From: Maritimibacter sp.
GTDB lineage: Bacteria; Pseudomonadota; Alphaproteobacteria; Rhodobacterales; Rhodobacteraceae
DNA: 64,000 nucleotides
Reading direction: 5' to 3'
NCBI GenBank assembly: GCA_011389895.1
Contig: JAABTN010000005.1
Coordinates: forward strand, 62,001 to 126,000
Shown here: positions 45,716 to 55,538 of the stretch, one piece after another
Position numbering within the stretch: the first letter of the stretch is position 1
How the letters are laid out: each line of letters opens with the position of its first letter
Program-made: the position numbers and the translations under genes
Notes under the pieces: model-generated
What the model was told of the DNA's origin: nothing
What the model saw: the letters and a program-made list of their open reading frames with translations, nothing else
The model's database searches: none

Positions 45716-46131
45716 GCGATTTCACCAAGACATATGCGCGGATGATGGATCAGGGCACGGCGATGCTGAAGGCCTTCAATCCGGCGCTGGAAGATTTCCG
45801 GCCCGAGGGGTTGGATCGGCTGATGCCGACCATGCCGCGCGACTGGATGAACGCGATGTTCGGCAATGCCTTCAACCCCGATGGGCTGGATGCAAAGACC
45901 CGGCTCATGATCGCGCTGGCCGGGCTGGTCGCGGTCGGGGCCACGGCGGACCCGCAGATCAAGTATACCGTGCGCCACCTGCGCGAAGCCGGGGCGACGC
46001 AACAGGAAATCGCCGAAGTCATTTACCAGATGTCGATGCTGGGCGGACTTCCGGCCATGAACCACGCGCTTGAACTCGCCCAAGAGGTGTTCGACGAGCG
46101 CAAGGATGACCATGAGGAGGGGGACGCATGA
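45712..46131 (+). CDS. Carboxymuconolactone decarboxylase family protein
   Basis: A 139-residue all-helical AhpD/CMD-fold protein ('[20 protein letters not shown]', '[20 protein letters not shown]'). The CxxC pair used by AhpD peroxidases is absent: it has no Cys at all. A thiol redox role is therefore unlikely, and it may be a decarboxylase-like or structural relative. It overlaps nuoJ by four bases. Confidence 0.8.
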   Translation: MSDFTKTYARMMDQGTAMLKAFNPALEDFRPEGLDRLMPTMPRDWMNAMFGNAFNPDGLDAKTRLMIALAGLVAVGATADPQIKYTVRHLREAGATQQEIAEVIYQMSMLGGLPAMNHALELAQEVFDERKDDHEEGDA

Positions 46132-46742
46132 GCGTTGCCGATTTTGCATTCTATGCCTTCGCGCTGACCACGCTGGTGGGCGGGCTTTTCACGGTGGTGA
46201 GCCGCAACCCGGTGCACTCGGTGCTCTGGCTGATCACGGCCTTTATCGGGGCAACGGGGCTATTCGTCCTGCTGGGCGCGGAATTCATCGCCATGCTGTT
46301 GATGATCGTCTACGTCGGCGCGGTCGCGGTGCTGTTCCTGTTCGTCGTGATGATGCTTGATGTCGACTTTGCCGAGTTGAAGGCGGGGATGGCGAAATAT
46401 CTGCCCATCGCGCTTCTGGTCGGGGTGGTCCTCTTGATGCAGATGGGCATGATCTTTGGCACATGGCAGGTCTCGGACGGAGCCGAAGCGGCGCGCGCCG
46501 CCGTGACCCCGCCGATGGCCGAGGTCGAGAATACCGCAGCGCTCGGGATGTTGATCTACGACGATTACATCCTGCTCTTCCAGCTTGCCGGTCTGATCCT
46601 TCTGGTCGCGATGATCGGGGCGATCACGCTCACCCTGCGTCACCGCAAGGATATCAAGCGACAAAACGTCATGGCGCAGATGCACCGCGACCCGGCAAAG
46701 GCGTTGGAAATGGTCGATGTGAAACCGGGGCAGGGACTATGA
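46128..46742 (+). CDS. nuoJ: NADH-quinone oxidoreductase subunit J
   Basis: A 204-residue membrane subunit with five helices. '[20 protein letters not shown]' and '[20 protein letters not shown]' are characteristic, the latter being the helix with the pi-bulge. A soluble loop of about 30 residues precedes the last helix. Its start is coupled to the previous gene (ATGA). Confidence 0.97.
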   Translation: MSVADFAFYAFALTTLVGGLFTVVSRNPVHSVLWLITAFIGATGLFVLLGAEFIAMLLMIVYVGAVAVLFLFVVMMLDVDFAELKAGMAKYLPIALLVGVVLLMQMGMIFGTWQVSDGAEAARAAVTPPMAEVENTAALGMLIYDDYILLFQLAGLILLVAMIGAITLTLRHRKDIKRQNVMAQMHRDPAKALEMVDVKPGQGL

Positions 46743-46758
46743 CCCCGGGCGGTGAGAC

Positions 46759-46836
46759 ATGAAGGCGGGTGGCTGGATCGCGGTTGCCATTGGAATAACC
46801 GCCGCCGTCATGGTGGCGAATGGAACGATAAACTAG
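46759..46836 (+). CDS. Possible 25-residue single-helix membrane microprotein
   Basis: A 25-codon frame (MKAGGWIAVAIGITAAVMVA + NGTIN) starts 16 bp after nuoJ and ends 22 bp before nuoK. It reads as one positively started hydrophobic helix of about 17 residues. GGTGAG lies just upstream of the ATG. This matches the type of small single-helix peptides that accompany respiratory complexes, but the ribosome site is moderate and the frame short. Chance cannot be excluded without comparing relatives. Confidence 0.5.
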   Translation: MKAGGWIAVAIGITAAVMVANGTIN

Positions 46837-46858
46837 GGTATAAGCCCAGAGGGACATG

Positions 46859-47164
46859 ATGGTTGGACTTGAACACTACCTGGGTTTGGCGGGGGCGCTC
46901 TTCGTCATCGGCATTTTCGGGCTCTTCCTGAACCGAAAAAACGTGATCATCCTTCTGATGTCGATCGAGTTGATGTTGTTGTCTGTCAACATCAACCTGG
47001 TCGCCTTCTCCAGCTTCGCGGGCGATCTGGTCGGACAGGTCTTCACCCTCTTCGTTCTGACGGTCGCGGCGGCCGAGGCCGCCATTGGCCTTGCCATCCT
47101 CGTTTCCTTCTTCCGAAACCGCGGCACCATCGCGGTCGAGGATGTCAACGTGATGAAAGGCTGA
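46859..47164 (+). CDS. nuoK: NADH-quinone oxidoreductase subunit K
   Basis: A 101-residue, three-helix antiporter-type subunit. The conserved Glu residues of the proton path lie in '[20 protein letters not shown]' and '[20 protein letters not shown]'. ATG at 46859 is spaced better from AGAGGG than the ATG one codon earlier, and gives the usual start MVGLEHYL. Confidence 0.97.
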   Translation: MVGLEHYLGLAGALFVIGIFGLFLNRKNVIILLMSIELMLLSVNINLVAFSSFAGDLVGQVFTLFVLTVAAAEAAIGLAILVSFFRNRGTIAVEDVNVMKG

Positions 47165-47170
47165 CGGACC

Positions 47171-49249
47171 ATGACAACGATCATCCTTTTCGCGCCGCTG
47201 ATCGGCGCTCTCATCGCAGGGTTTGGCCACCGGTTCATCGGCGACAAGGGCGCGCAGGTTGTGACCACCGCGCTTTTGTTCCTCGCCGCTGGCCTGAGCT
47301 GGATCGTGTTTCTCACCCATGACCCGGCGGTCGTGCAGCGCGTCCAGCTACTGACATGGGTCGAAAGCGGCACCTTCGTGGCCGACTGGGCGATCCGGCT
47401 GGACCGCTTGACCTCGATCATGCTGATCGTGGTCACCACGGTGTCGAGCCTCGTGCACCTGTATTCCATGGGCTACATGGCCCATGACGCGCAATTCGCG
47501 GACAATGAAAGCTATCGCCCGCGCTTCTTTGCCTACCTGTCGTTCTTCACCTTCGCCATGCTCATGCTGGTGACCTCGGACAACCTGCTTCAGATGTTCT
47601 TCGGGTGGGAAGGCGTGGGGGTCGCGTCCTACCTCTTGATCGGGTTCTATTTCCGCAAACCCTCGGCCAACGCCGCCGCGATCAAGGCTTTCGTGGTCAA
47701 CCGCGTGGGTGATTTCGGCTTTGCGCTCGGGATCTTCGGGCTGTTCTATCTGACCGACAGCATCCGTCTTGACGACGTGTTCGCGGCGGTGCCGACGCTG
47801 GCCGAGACCGATGTGCGGTTCCTGTGGCGCGATTGGAACGCCGCCAATCTGCTGGCTTTCCTGCTATTCATAGGCGCGATGGGGAAATCGGCGCAGTTTT
47901 TCCTCCACACATGGCTGCCGGACGCGATGGAGGGCCCGACTCCGGTGTCGGCACTGATCCACGCTGCGACCATGGTGACCGCCGGTGTGTTCTTGGTCGT
48001 GCGGATGTCGCCCTTGATGGAATATGCTCCGGCCGCGACTGCGATCATCGTCGGGATCGGCGCGGTGACAGCGTTCTTCGCGGCCACCGTCGGGCTCGTG
48101 CAGAACGACATCAAGCGCGTGATCGCCTACTCGACCTGTTCGCAACTTGGCTACATGTTCGTGGCGGCGGGTGTCGGCGTCTATTCGGTCGCCATGTTCC
48201 ACCTGCTGACCCACGCCTTCTTCAAGGCGATGCTGTTTCTCGGCGCGGGCTCGGTGATCCACGGGATGCACCACGAGCAAGACATGCGAAACTACGGCGG
48301 GCTTCGCAAGAAGATGCCCTATACCTTCTGGGCCATGCTGATCGGCACGCTTGCCATCACCGGGGTGGGTATCCCGCTGACCCACATCGGTTTCGCAGGT
48401 TTCCTGTCGAAAGACGCGATCATCGAGAGCGCCTTTGCAGGCACCTCGGGCGGGGTCGCCTTCTGGCTTCTGGTCATCGCGGCGGTGTTCACCAGCTTCT
48501 ATTCATGGCGCCTGATGTTCATGACTTTCTGGGGCAAGGCGCGCGGGGACAAGCATACCCATGAGCACGCCCATGAGAGCCCGCCGGTGATGACCATTCC
48601 CCTTGGCGTGCTTGCCGTTGGCGCAATCTTCTCGGGCATGGTGTTCTACGGGCCGTTCTTTGGCGACCATGACCGGGTCAACAGCTTCTTCGGCGTTCCC
48701 GCGCATGAGGTGACGGCAGAGGCCGACGCGGACACAGGTGATGTAGCGCCGACAGGCGAGGAAGAGGGCGCAGAGGGCGACCAGCACGCCGCCTTTGAAT
48801 ATGGCGCGATCCACATGGCGCCTGACAACCACGTCATGGACGACGCGCACCATGCGCCGACATGGGTGAAAATCTCGCCCTTCATCGCGATGCTGATCGG
48901 GCTTGCGACCGCCTATTGGTTCTACATCGCGAACCCGGCGATGCCCGGGCGCGTGGCCGAAAGCCAGCCGCATCTCTACCGGTTCCTTTTGAACAAATGG
49001 TATATCGACGAGATTTATGACGCGATCTTCGTGCGGCCCGCAAAGGCGCTTGGCCGATTCCTTTGGAAGCGCGGCGACGGGTCGGTCATCGACGGGGCGA
49101 TCAACGGGATTGCGATGGGGATCGTGCCCTTCTTCACCCGTCTCGCGGGGAAATGGCAGACCGGCTATCTCTTCACCTATGCCTTCGCGATGGTCCTTGG
49201 GATCGTTGCCTTCGTGACCATCATGACACTGACGGGCGGTGCGAACTAA
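47171..49249 (+). CDS. nuoL: NADH-quinone oxidoreductase subunit L
   Basis: A 692-residue distal antiporter-like subunit. The Mrp-type core has '[20 protein letters not shown]' and '[20 protein letters not shown]' (conserved Lys and His), and the C-terminal region includes the long lateral helix and '[20 protein letters not shown]'. An acidic loop of about 50 residues (residues about 515-565) is inserted before that region. Its stop shares one base with nuoM. Confidence 0.97.
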   Translation: MTTIILFAPLIGALIAGFGHRFIGDKGAQVVTTALLFLAAGLSWIVFLTHDPAVVQRVQLLTWVESGTFVADWAIRLDRLTSIMLIVVTTVSSLVHLYSMGYMAHDAQFADNESYRPRFFAYLSFFTFAMLMLVTSDNLLQMFFGWEGVGVASYLLIGFYFRKPSANAAAIKAFVVNRVGDFGFALGIFGLFYLTDSIRLDDVFAAVPTLAETDVRFLWRDWNAANLLAFLLFIGAMGKSAQFFLHTWLPDAMEGPTPVSALIHAATMVTAGVFLVVRMSPLMEYAPAATAIIVGIGAVTAFFAATVGLVQNDIKRVIAYSTCSQLGYMFVAAGVGVYSVAMFHLLTHAFFKAMLFLGAGSVIHGMHHEQDMRNYGGLRKKMPYTFWAMLIGTLAITGVGIPLTHIGFAGFLSKDAIIESAFAGTSGGVAFWLLVIAAVFTSFYSWRLMFMTFWGKARGDKHTHEHAHESPPVMTIPLGVLAVGAIFSGMVFYGPFFGDHDRVNSFFGVPAHEVTAEADADTGDVAPTGEEEGAEGDQHAAFEYGAIHMAPDNHVMDDAHHAPTWVKISPFIAMLIGLATAYWFYIANPAMPGRVAESQPHLYRFLLNKWYIDEIYDAIFVRPAKALGRFLWKRGDGSVIDGAINGIAMGIVPFFTRLAGKWQTGYLFTYAFAMVLGIVAFVTIMTLTGGAN

Positions 49250-50796
49250 TGAACAACCTGCTTTCGATCATTACTTTCCTGCCGCTGGTCGCGGCGGCCA
49301 TCCTCGCCCTGTTTTTGCGTGGTGACGATCCGGCGGCACAGCGCAACGCGAAATGGCTCGCGCTGGCGGCGACCGTGGCGACCTTCCTGATCTCGCTCGG
49401 GGTTCTTTTCGGCTTCGACCCCTCCGACACCGGCTTCCAGATGGTGGAAGAGGGCAGCTGGCTCATGGGTCTGACCTACAAGATGGGCGTTGACGGGATC
49501 TCGGTGCTTTTCGTGATGCTCACGACCTTCCTGATGCCGATCACCATCGCCGCCTGTTGGAACGTGACCACGCGGGTGAAGGAATACATGATCGCCTTCC
49601 TCGTGCTCGAGACCCTGATGCTCGGCGTGTTCATGGCGCTGGATCTTGTCCTGTTCTACGTCTTCTTCGAGGCCGGGCTGATCCCGATGTTCCTGATCAT
49701 CGGGATCTGGGGCGGCAAGGACCGGATCTATGCCGCGTTCAAGTTCTTCCTTTATACCTTCCTCGGGTCGGTCCTGATGCTGGTCGCCATGGTTTACATG
49801 TATACCGAGGCGGGGACGACGGACATTCCGACGCTGATGAACCACGCCTTCGGGTCCGAGACCTTCCGCCTGCTCGGGATACAGATCATGGGCGGTGCCC
49901 AGACGCTTCTTTTCCTCGCCTTCTTCGCGTCCTTTGCGGTCAAGATGCCGATGTGGCCGTTTCACACATGGCTGCCCGACGCACACGTGCAGGCCCCGAC
50001 GGCGGGGTCGGTCGTGCTGGCGGCGATCTTGTTGAAGCTTGGGGGCTACGGGTTCCTGCGCTTCTCGCTTCCGATGTTTCCGGTGGGCGCGCATGAGCTG
50101 ACCACCTTCATCTTGTGGATCTCGGTTATTGCCATCGTCTACACCTCTTTCGTCGCGCTGGTGCAGAAGGACATGAAGAAGCTGATCGCCTATTCCTCGG
50201 TCGCGCACATGGGATACGTCACCGCCGGTATCTTTGCAGCCAACCAGCAGGGCGTGGATGGTGCCATCTTCCAGATGCTGAGCCACGGCTTCATCTCCGG
50301 CGCGTTGTTTCTTTGTGTCGGCGTGATTTATGACCGGATGCATACCCGCGAGATCGACGCCTATGGCGGTCTCGTGAACCGGATGCCGGCCTATGCGCTC
50401 GTGTTCATGTTCTTCACCATGGCGAACGTGGGCCTGCCGGGCACCTCGGGCTTCGTTGGCGAATTCCTGACGCTCGTGGGCATGTTCCAGGCCAACACAT
50501 GGGTGGCGCTTGTCGCCACGACCGGCGTGATCCTGTCGGCGGCCTATGCCCTGTGGCTTTATCGCCGGGTCGTCATGGGCGAGTTGATCAAGGAAAGCCT
50601 GAAGGCGATCACCGACATGACCGCCCGTGAGAAATGGATCTTTGCCCCGCTCATCGCCATGACGCTTCTGCTCGGGGTCTACCCGAGCCTCGTGCTCGAT
50701 ATCATCGGCCCGAGCGTGGAGAACCTTCTGAACCAATACCACGCGGCGCTCCCCGCCGCAGACGCGGCCATGGACGTGGCCACGGCATCGCAGTGA
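49249..50796 (+). CDS. nuoM: NADH-quinone oxidoreductase subunit M
   Basis: A 515-residue antiporter-like proton pump subunit with fourteen predicted helices. '[20 protein letters not shown]' carries the essential Glu, and '[20 protein letters not shown]' the conserved Lys and His residues. ATG at 49249 overlaps the nuoL stop by one base (TAATG). Confidence 0.97.
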   Translation: MNNLLSIITFLPLVAAAILALFLRGDDPAAQRNAKWLALAATVATFLISLGVLFGFDPSDTGFQMVEEGSWLMGLTYKMGVDGISVLFVMLTTFLMPITIAACWNVTTRVKEYMIAFLVLETLMLGVFMALDLVLFYVFFEAGLIPMFLIIGIWGGKDRIYAAFKFFLYTFLGSVLMLVAMVYMYTEAGTTDIPTLMNHAFGSETFRLLGIQIMGGAQTLLFLAFFASFAVKMPMWPFHTWLPDAHVQAPTAGSVVLAAILLKLGGYGFLRFSLPMFPVGAHELTTFILWISVIAIVYTSFVALVQKDMKKLIAYSSVAHMGYVTAGIFAANQQGVDGAIFQMLSHGFISGALFLCVGVIYDRMHTREIDAYGGLVNRMPAYALVFMFFTMANVGLPGTSGFVGEFLTLVGMFQANTWVALVATTGVILSAAYALWLYRRVVMGELIKESLKAITDMTAREKWIFAPLIAMTLLLGVYPSLVLDIIGPSVENLLNQYHAALPAADAAMDVATASQ

Positions 50797-50807
50797 GGTG
50801 ACTTGAG

Positions 50808-52244
50808 ATGATCCTGAACGATATCCAAACCATCCTGCCGGAAATGCTTCTGGCGATCTACGCGATGCTCGCATTGATCGGCGTGGTCTATACCGGCAAG
50901 GACAAGCTGACCGGGCCGCTGACATGGGTCACGGCGGCGATCATGGCGCTGTTCGCGCTATGGATTGGGACCGGCGGGGAAAGCGCGACCGCATTCAACG
51001 GGATGTTCGTGTCCGATGCCTTCGCCCGATTTGCCAAAGTGGCAATCCTGATCGCGGCGGCGGCGATCCTTGTCGCAGGCGCCGAACCGATGGCGCGCCG
51101 GGGGCTTGACCGGTTCGAATACCCGATCCTCATCACGCTCGCGACCGTGGGCATGATGATCATGGTCTCCGCCGGGGACTTGATGTCGCTTTACATGGGG
51201 CTCGAATTACAATCGCTTGCGCTCTACGTGGTGGCAGCGATGAACCGCGACAGCCTCAAATCCACCGAGGCGGGGATGAAATACTTCGTGCTGGGCGCGC
51301 TGTCGTCAGGGCTTTTGCTTTACGGCGCGTCGCTCGTCTACGGCTATGCGGGCACGACGGTGTTCTCGGGGATCATCGCGGCGGCGACCGACGGAGAGCT
51401 CGCGCTCGGGCTGTTGATCGGGCTGGTCTTCGTGATGGCCGGGCTCGCGTTCAAGATCTCGGCGGTGCCGTTCCACATGTGGACGCCGGATGTCTACGAA
51501 GGCTCGCCCACGCCGGTGACCGCGTTCTTCGCGACCGCGCCGAAGCTTGCCGCCATGGGGCTTTTCGCGCGGGTGTTGTTTGACGCCTTCGGCACCGCGG
51601 TGAGCGATTGGCAACAGGTCATCACCATCCTCGCGGTGCTCTCGATGTTCCTCGGCGCCATCGCGGCGATCGGCCAGACCAACATCAAGCGCCTGATGGC
51701 CTATTCCTCGATCGCGCACATGGGCTTTGCGCTTCTGGGTCTCGCGGCGGGGACAGAATACGGCGTGCAGGCGATGCTGGTCTACATGTCGATCTACCTG
51801 ACCATGAACGTAGGCGCCTTTGCCTTCATCATGTCGATGGAGCGGGGCGGCAAGCCTGTCACCGAGATTGCCGCGTTGAACCAGTTCGCAAAATCCGAAC
51901 CGCTGAAGGCGCTGGCCATGCTGGTCCTCTTGTTCTCGCTCGCCGGTGTGCCGCCGATGGTCGGCTTTTTTGGCAAGCTCTACGTGCTGAATGCCGCCGT
52001 GCAATCGGGGCTGACGTGGCTCGCGGTGGCCGGTGTGGTCGCCTCCGTGATCGGGGCCTTCTATTACCTCAGGATCGTCTACTACATGTACTTCGGCTCC
52101 AGCGAAGAGACGGTGGAAACGCCGATGTCGCCGGGGGCCTGGGTCATGCTGATGGGATCGGCGGCGATCATGGTGCTGGGGATCATCAATCTCTTCGGGA
52201 TCGAAGGCGCGGCAGCGGCGGCGGCACAGGCCCTTGTCAACTGA
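50808..52244 (+). CDS. nuoN: NADH-quinone oxidoreductase subunit N
   Basis: A 478-residue antiporter-like subunit, the last of the fourteen nuo genes. '[20 protein letters not shown]' has the conserved Glu, and '[20 protein letters not shown]' the Lys/His region. No terminator follows; the biotin ligase gene starts 15 bp after the stop. Confidence 0.97.
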   Translation: MILNDIQTILPEMLLAIYAMLALIGVVYTGKDKLTGPLTWVTAAIMALFALWIGTGGESATAFNGMFVSDAFARFAKVAILIAAAAILVAGAEPMARRGLDRFEYPILITLATVGMMIMVSAGDLMSLYMGLELQSLALYVVAAMNRDSLKSTEAGMKYFVLGALSSGLLLYGASLVYGYAGTTVFSGIIAAATDGELALGLLIGLVFVMAGLAFKISAVPFHMWTPDVYEGSPTPVTAFFATAPKLAAMGLFARVLFDAFGTAVSDWQQVITILAVLSMFLGAIAAIGQTNIKRLMAYSSIAHMGFALLGLAAGTEYGVQAMLVYMSIYLTMNVGAFAFIMSMERGGKPVTEIAALNQFAKSEPLKALAMLVLLFSLAGVPPMVGFFGKLYVLNAAVQSGLTWLAVAGVVASVIGAFYYLRIVYYMYFGSSEETVETPMSPGAWVMLMGSAAIMVLGIINLFGIEGAAAAAAQALVN

Positions 52245-52259
52245 TCCGGCGGCTGTCGT

Positions 52260-53018
52260 GTGCGGCTGATGTCGGGGAATTGGCCCGCGGGATATGGCTA
52301 CCTGCCGCTTGGCACGGTCACCTCGACGATGGAAGAGGGGCGGGCGCGGCGGTCCAGCGTCTCTGGCCCCACGTGGATCACCGCCACGCAGCAGACCGAA
52401 GGGCGCGGGCGGCGCGGGCGGCCATGGCAAAACGTCACCGGGAATTTCGCAGGCACGCTGATCTTGCCCCATGTCACGGCCGAGACCGCCGCGCTCCGGT
52501 CCTTCGTGGCCGCTGTCGCGCTGGATGAGGCGTTGGTCACGCTCACCGGTCGGCGCGAGACGTTCTCGCTCAAGTGGCCCAATGACGTGCTGCTGAACGG
52601 CGGCAAGGTGGCCGGTATCTTGCTTGAAAGTCTCTCGGATCAGGGCCGGATCACCGGGGTGATGATCGGGATCGGCGTGAACCTGACCACTGCGCCCGAA
52701 GCGGATGCGCTGGAGGCCACCGCGTTGCCGCCGGTGTCGCTTTCGGGCGAGACCGGGGTGACGATCTCGCCCGAGGACATGCTTGAAGCGCTTGCACCGG
52801 CCTTTGCAACATGGGAGGCGCAGATGCGCACCTATGGCTTCGATCCGATCCGCCATGCCTGGCTGGCCCGGGCGGCGCGGCTGGGGGGGCAGGTTACGGC
52901 GCGTTTGCCGGGGGAAGAGATCACCGGCACCTTCCGCACGGTGGACGAAGAGGGCAGACTTGTCCTATCAACGCCGAATGGCGAACGCTGCATCGCGGCG
53001 GGTGACGTGTTTTTCTGA
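52260..53018 (+). CDS. birA: Biotin--[acetyl-CoA-carboxylase] ligase
   Basis: A 252-residue ligase attaching biotin to carboxylase carrier domains. It has the biotin/ATP motif '[20 protein letters not shown]' and 'SLKWPNDVLLNGGKVAGILL', and lacks the N-terminal helix-turn-helix repressor domain of E. coli BirA. The start could be GTG at 52260 or ATG at 52269; neither has a good ribosome site, which fits coupling to nuoN. LiuD (29.1-31.0 kb) is a probable substrate. Confidence 0.9.
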   Translation: MRLMSGNWPAGYGYLPLGTVTSTMEEGRARRSSVSGPTWITATQQTEGRGRRGRPWQNVTGNFAGTLILPHVTAETAALRSFVAAVALDEALVTLTGRRETFSLKWPNDVLLNGGKVAGILLESLSDQGRITGVMIGIGVNLTTAPEADALEATALPPVSLSGETGVTISPEDMLEALAPAFATWEAQMRTYGFDPIRHAWLARAARLGGQVTARLPGEEITGTFRTVDEEGRLVLSTPNGERCIAAGDVFF

Positions 53019-53032
53019 TTTTCGGGGGCCTC

Positions 53033-53815
53033 ATGCTGCTGACCATCGACTGTGGCAATACCAATACCGTGTTCACGCTTTGGAGTGACGCGGGCGATAC
53101 GCTTTGCACCTTGCGCACCTCGACCGCGCATCAACGCACGGCGGATGCCTATTGGGTGTGGTTCTCGACGCTTCTGCGCCACCACGGGATCGAACCCGAA
53201 GTGCGCGGTGTCATCATCTCGTCCACTGTGCCCCGCGTCGTGTTCAACCTGCGGGTTTTCGCGGATCGGTATTTCGACCTGCGCCCCCTCGTGGTGGGAA
53301 AGCCCGACTGTCTCTTGCCGATCGAGATCCGGGTGGACGCGGGCACGCAGGTGGGGCCGGACCGCTTGGTCAACACCGTCGCGGGCTTTGACCATTACGG
53401 TGGTAACCTGATCATCGTGGATTTCGGGACCGCGACGACCTTTGACGTGTCCGACGGTGACGGGGCCTATATCGGGGGCGTGATCGCGCCGGGTGTGAAC
53501 CTTAGCCTTGAGGCGCTTCACATGGCCGCTGCAGCCCTTCCCCACGTCGATATCACGCACCCGGAAAAGGTCATCGGCACCAATACTGTGGCCTGTATGC
53601 AGTCGGGGATCTTCTGGGGCTACGTGGGCTTGATCAAGGAGATTTCCAGCCGGATCATGGACGAACGCGGATGCGAGATGAAGGTGGTCGGCACCGGCGG
53701 GCTTGCCCCGCTGTTTCAATCCCATGCGCCGGTGTTTGACCACTTCGAAGACGATCTGACGATGTCGGGTCTGAAAATCATATACGAATACAACGAAAAG
53801 CAAGGCAACCTATGA
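53033..53815 (+). CDS. coaX: Type III pantothenate kinase
   Basis: A 260-residue ASKHA-fold kinase making 4'-phosphopantothenate, the first step of CoA synthesis. 'MLLTIDCGNTNTVFTLW' holds the phosphate loop, 'GTQVGPDRLVNTVAGF' the pantothenate site and 'LIIVDFGTATTFDVSDGDGA' the second nucleotide motif. It overlaps rnj by four bases (ATGA) and follows birA by 14 bp, so the three form one unit with nuo. Confidence 0.95.
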   Translation: MLLTIDCGNTNTVFTLWSDAGDTLCTLRTSTAHQRTADAYWVWFSTLLRHHGIEPEVRGVIISSTVPRVVFNLRVFADRYFDLRPLVVGKPDCLLPIEIRVDAGTQVGPDRLVNTVAGFDHYGGNLIIVDFGTATTFDVSDGDGAYIGGVIAPGVNLSLEALHMAAAALPHVDITHPEKVIGTNTVACMQSGIFWGYVGLIKEISSRIMDERGCEMKVVGTGGLAPLFQSHAPVFDHFEDDLTMSGLKIIYEYNEKQGNL

Positions 53816-55473
53816 GCGAGCGACTGATTTACCTTCCCTTGGGAGGCGCCGGTGAGATCGGCATGAATGCCTATGTCTACGGATACGGTGAGCCGGGCAA
53901 AGAGCGTCTGATCCTTGTGGATCTTGGCGTGACCTTTCCGGACATGGACACGACGCCGGGCGTCGATCTGATCATGGCCGACACCCGTTGGCTGGTGGAA
54001 AACGCCGACCGGCTTGAGGCGATCTTTATCACCCATGCGCACGAAGATCACGTGGGCGCGGTCGGGCGGCTCTGGTCGACCCTGCGCGCGCCGATCTACG
54101 CGCGCCCCTTCACCGCCTTCCACGCGCAGCGCAAGATGGAAGAGGCGGGGCAGAACCCGGACGAGGTTACCGTGGTCGAACCCTGGCCCGAGGTGGTCGA
54201 GGCCGGGCCTTTCAAGGTGGCCTTTGTTCCGATCTCGCATTCCATCCCGGAAAGCTCCGGTCTGGTCATCGACACGCCTGCCGGACGCATCGCCCATACC
54301 GGGGATTTCAAGATCGATACGGACCCCGGCGTTGGCGAACCGTTTGACGAGGCGCTTTGGCGCGAGGCGACGGGGGGCCGGGTGCGCGCGCTGATGTGCG
54401 ATTCCACCAATGTGTTCAGCAGCCACCCCGGACGCTCGGAAACCTCGCTCGGGGTTGGGATCACGAAGCTCATCGCGGCGGCGCCGCAAATGGTGGTCGC
54501 CACGACCTTCGCCTCCAACGTGGCGCGGGTCAAAACGCTGGCCGAGGCGGGCGTTGCGGCGGGCCGGTCGGTGTGCCTGTTGGGCCGGGCCATGCGCCGG
54601 ATGGTCGATGCCTCGCTTTCGACCGGGGTTCTGAAAGACTTCCCCCCGACGGTCACCGCCGAAGATGCCCGCGACATCCCGCGCGCAGACCTCATGCTGA
54701 TCGTCACGGGGTCACAGGGCGAACGGCGCGCGGCCTCGGCCCAGCTTGCACGGGGCAAGTATCTGGGCCTCTCGCTGCGCGAGGACGATATGTTCCTGTT
54801 TTCGTCCAAGACCATTCCGGGCAATGAGCGCGGCGTGATCCGCATCCTGAACGCCTTCTCGGAAATGGGCGTGGACGTGGTGGCGGAGAATGACGATTAC
54901 CACGTGTCCGGCCATGCGAACCGCCCCGATCTTGAGCGGATGCACCGAATCGTGGGGGCCGAGGCGATCATTCCGATGCACGGCGAACACCGCCACCTGC
55001 GCGAACACGCGCGGCTGGCGCGCGAGAGCGGGTTCAAAAGCATCGTGGCGGTCAACGGGGCGATGGTCGATCTGACCCGGGCCGAACCGCATGTGGTCGA
55101 ACATATCGAGGCTGACCGGGTCTATCTTGATGGCACGTCCATGATCGGCGCGCTGGACGGGGTCGTGCGCGACCGCATTCGCATGGCGTTGAATGGCCAT
55201 GTGATCGTGAACGTCATCATGGAGGATGACGAACCCTTGGGTGAGCCTTGGGTTGAAATCATGGGGCTGTCGGAGACCGGGGGGTCACAGACGCCGCTGG
55301 CCGATGTTCTGGAAGAGGATCTGAACCAGTTCCTGATGCGGGCAGAGGACAAGACCCTGCGCGACGATGGCAAGCTGGAGGAAGAGCTTCGGCGCATTGC
55401 GCGCAAATCCACGCTGGACGAGATCGGCAAGAAGCCCGAATGCACCGTGGTGATCAGCCGGTTGGAAGGCTAG
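53812..55473 (+). CDS. rnj: Ribonuclease J
   Basis: A 553-residue metallo-beta-lactamase/beta-CASP nuclease for RNA decay and maturation, with 5'-to-3' exo- and endonuclease activity. The zinc motif is 'FITHAHEDHVGAVGRL'; further ligands lie in 'PISHSIPESSGLVIDT' and 'HTGDFKID', and the beta-CASP His region is 'DDYHVSGHANRPDLERMHRI'. Placement right after coaX is conserved in alphaproteobacteria. No sign of truncation. Confidence 0.95.
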   Translation: MSERLIYLPLGGAGEIGMNAYVYGYGEPGKERLILVDLGVTFPDMDTTPGVDLIMADTRWLVENADRLEAIFITHAHEDHVGAVGRLWSTLRAPIYARPFTAFHAQRKMEEAGQNPDEVTVVEPWPEVVEAGPFKVAFVPISHSIPESSGLVIDTPAGRIAHTGDFKIDTDPGVGEPFDEALWREATGGRVRALMCDSTNVFSSHPGRSETSLGVGITKLIAAAPQMVVATTFASNVARVKTLAEAGVAAGRSVCLLGRAMRRMVDASLSTGVLKDFPPTVTAEDARDIPRADLMLIVTGSQGERRAASAQLARGKYLGLSLREDDMFLFSSKTIPGNERGVIRILNAFSEMGVDVVAENDDYHVSGHANRPDLERMHRIVGAEAIIPMHGEHRHLREHARLARESGFKSIVAVNGAMVDLTRAEPHVVEHIEADRVYLDGTSMIGALDGVVRDRIRMALNGHVIVNVIMEDDEPLGEPWVEIMGLSETGGSQTPLADVLEEDLNQFLMRAEDKTLRDDGKLEEELRRIARKSTLDEIGKKPECTVVISRLEG

Positions 55474-55500
55474 GCGCGCCTGCATTCCGCGCGACGTCGG

Positions 55501-55522
55501 GGGCCGGGTTTGATCCCGGCCC
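55501..55522. terminator. Hairpin between convergent rnj and helicase genes
   Basis: A perfect GGGCCGGG / CCCGGCCC stem with loop TTTGAT stands between the two stops. There is no U-run on either strand, so it is a candidate only. Confidence 0.45.
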
Positions 55523-55538
55523 TCGCGCTCAGAAGCGC

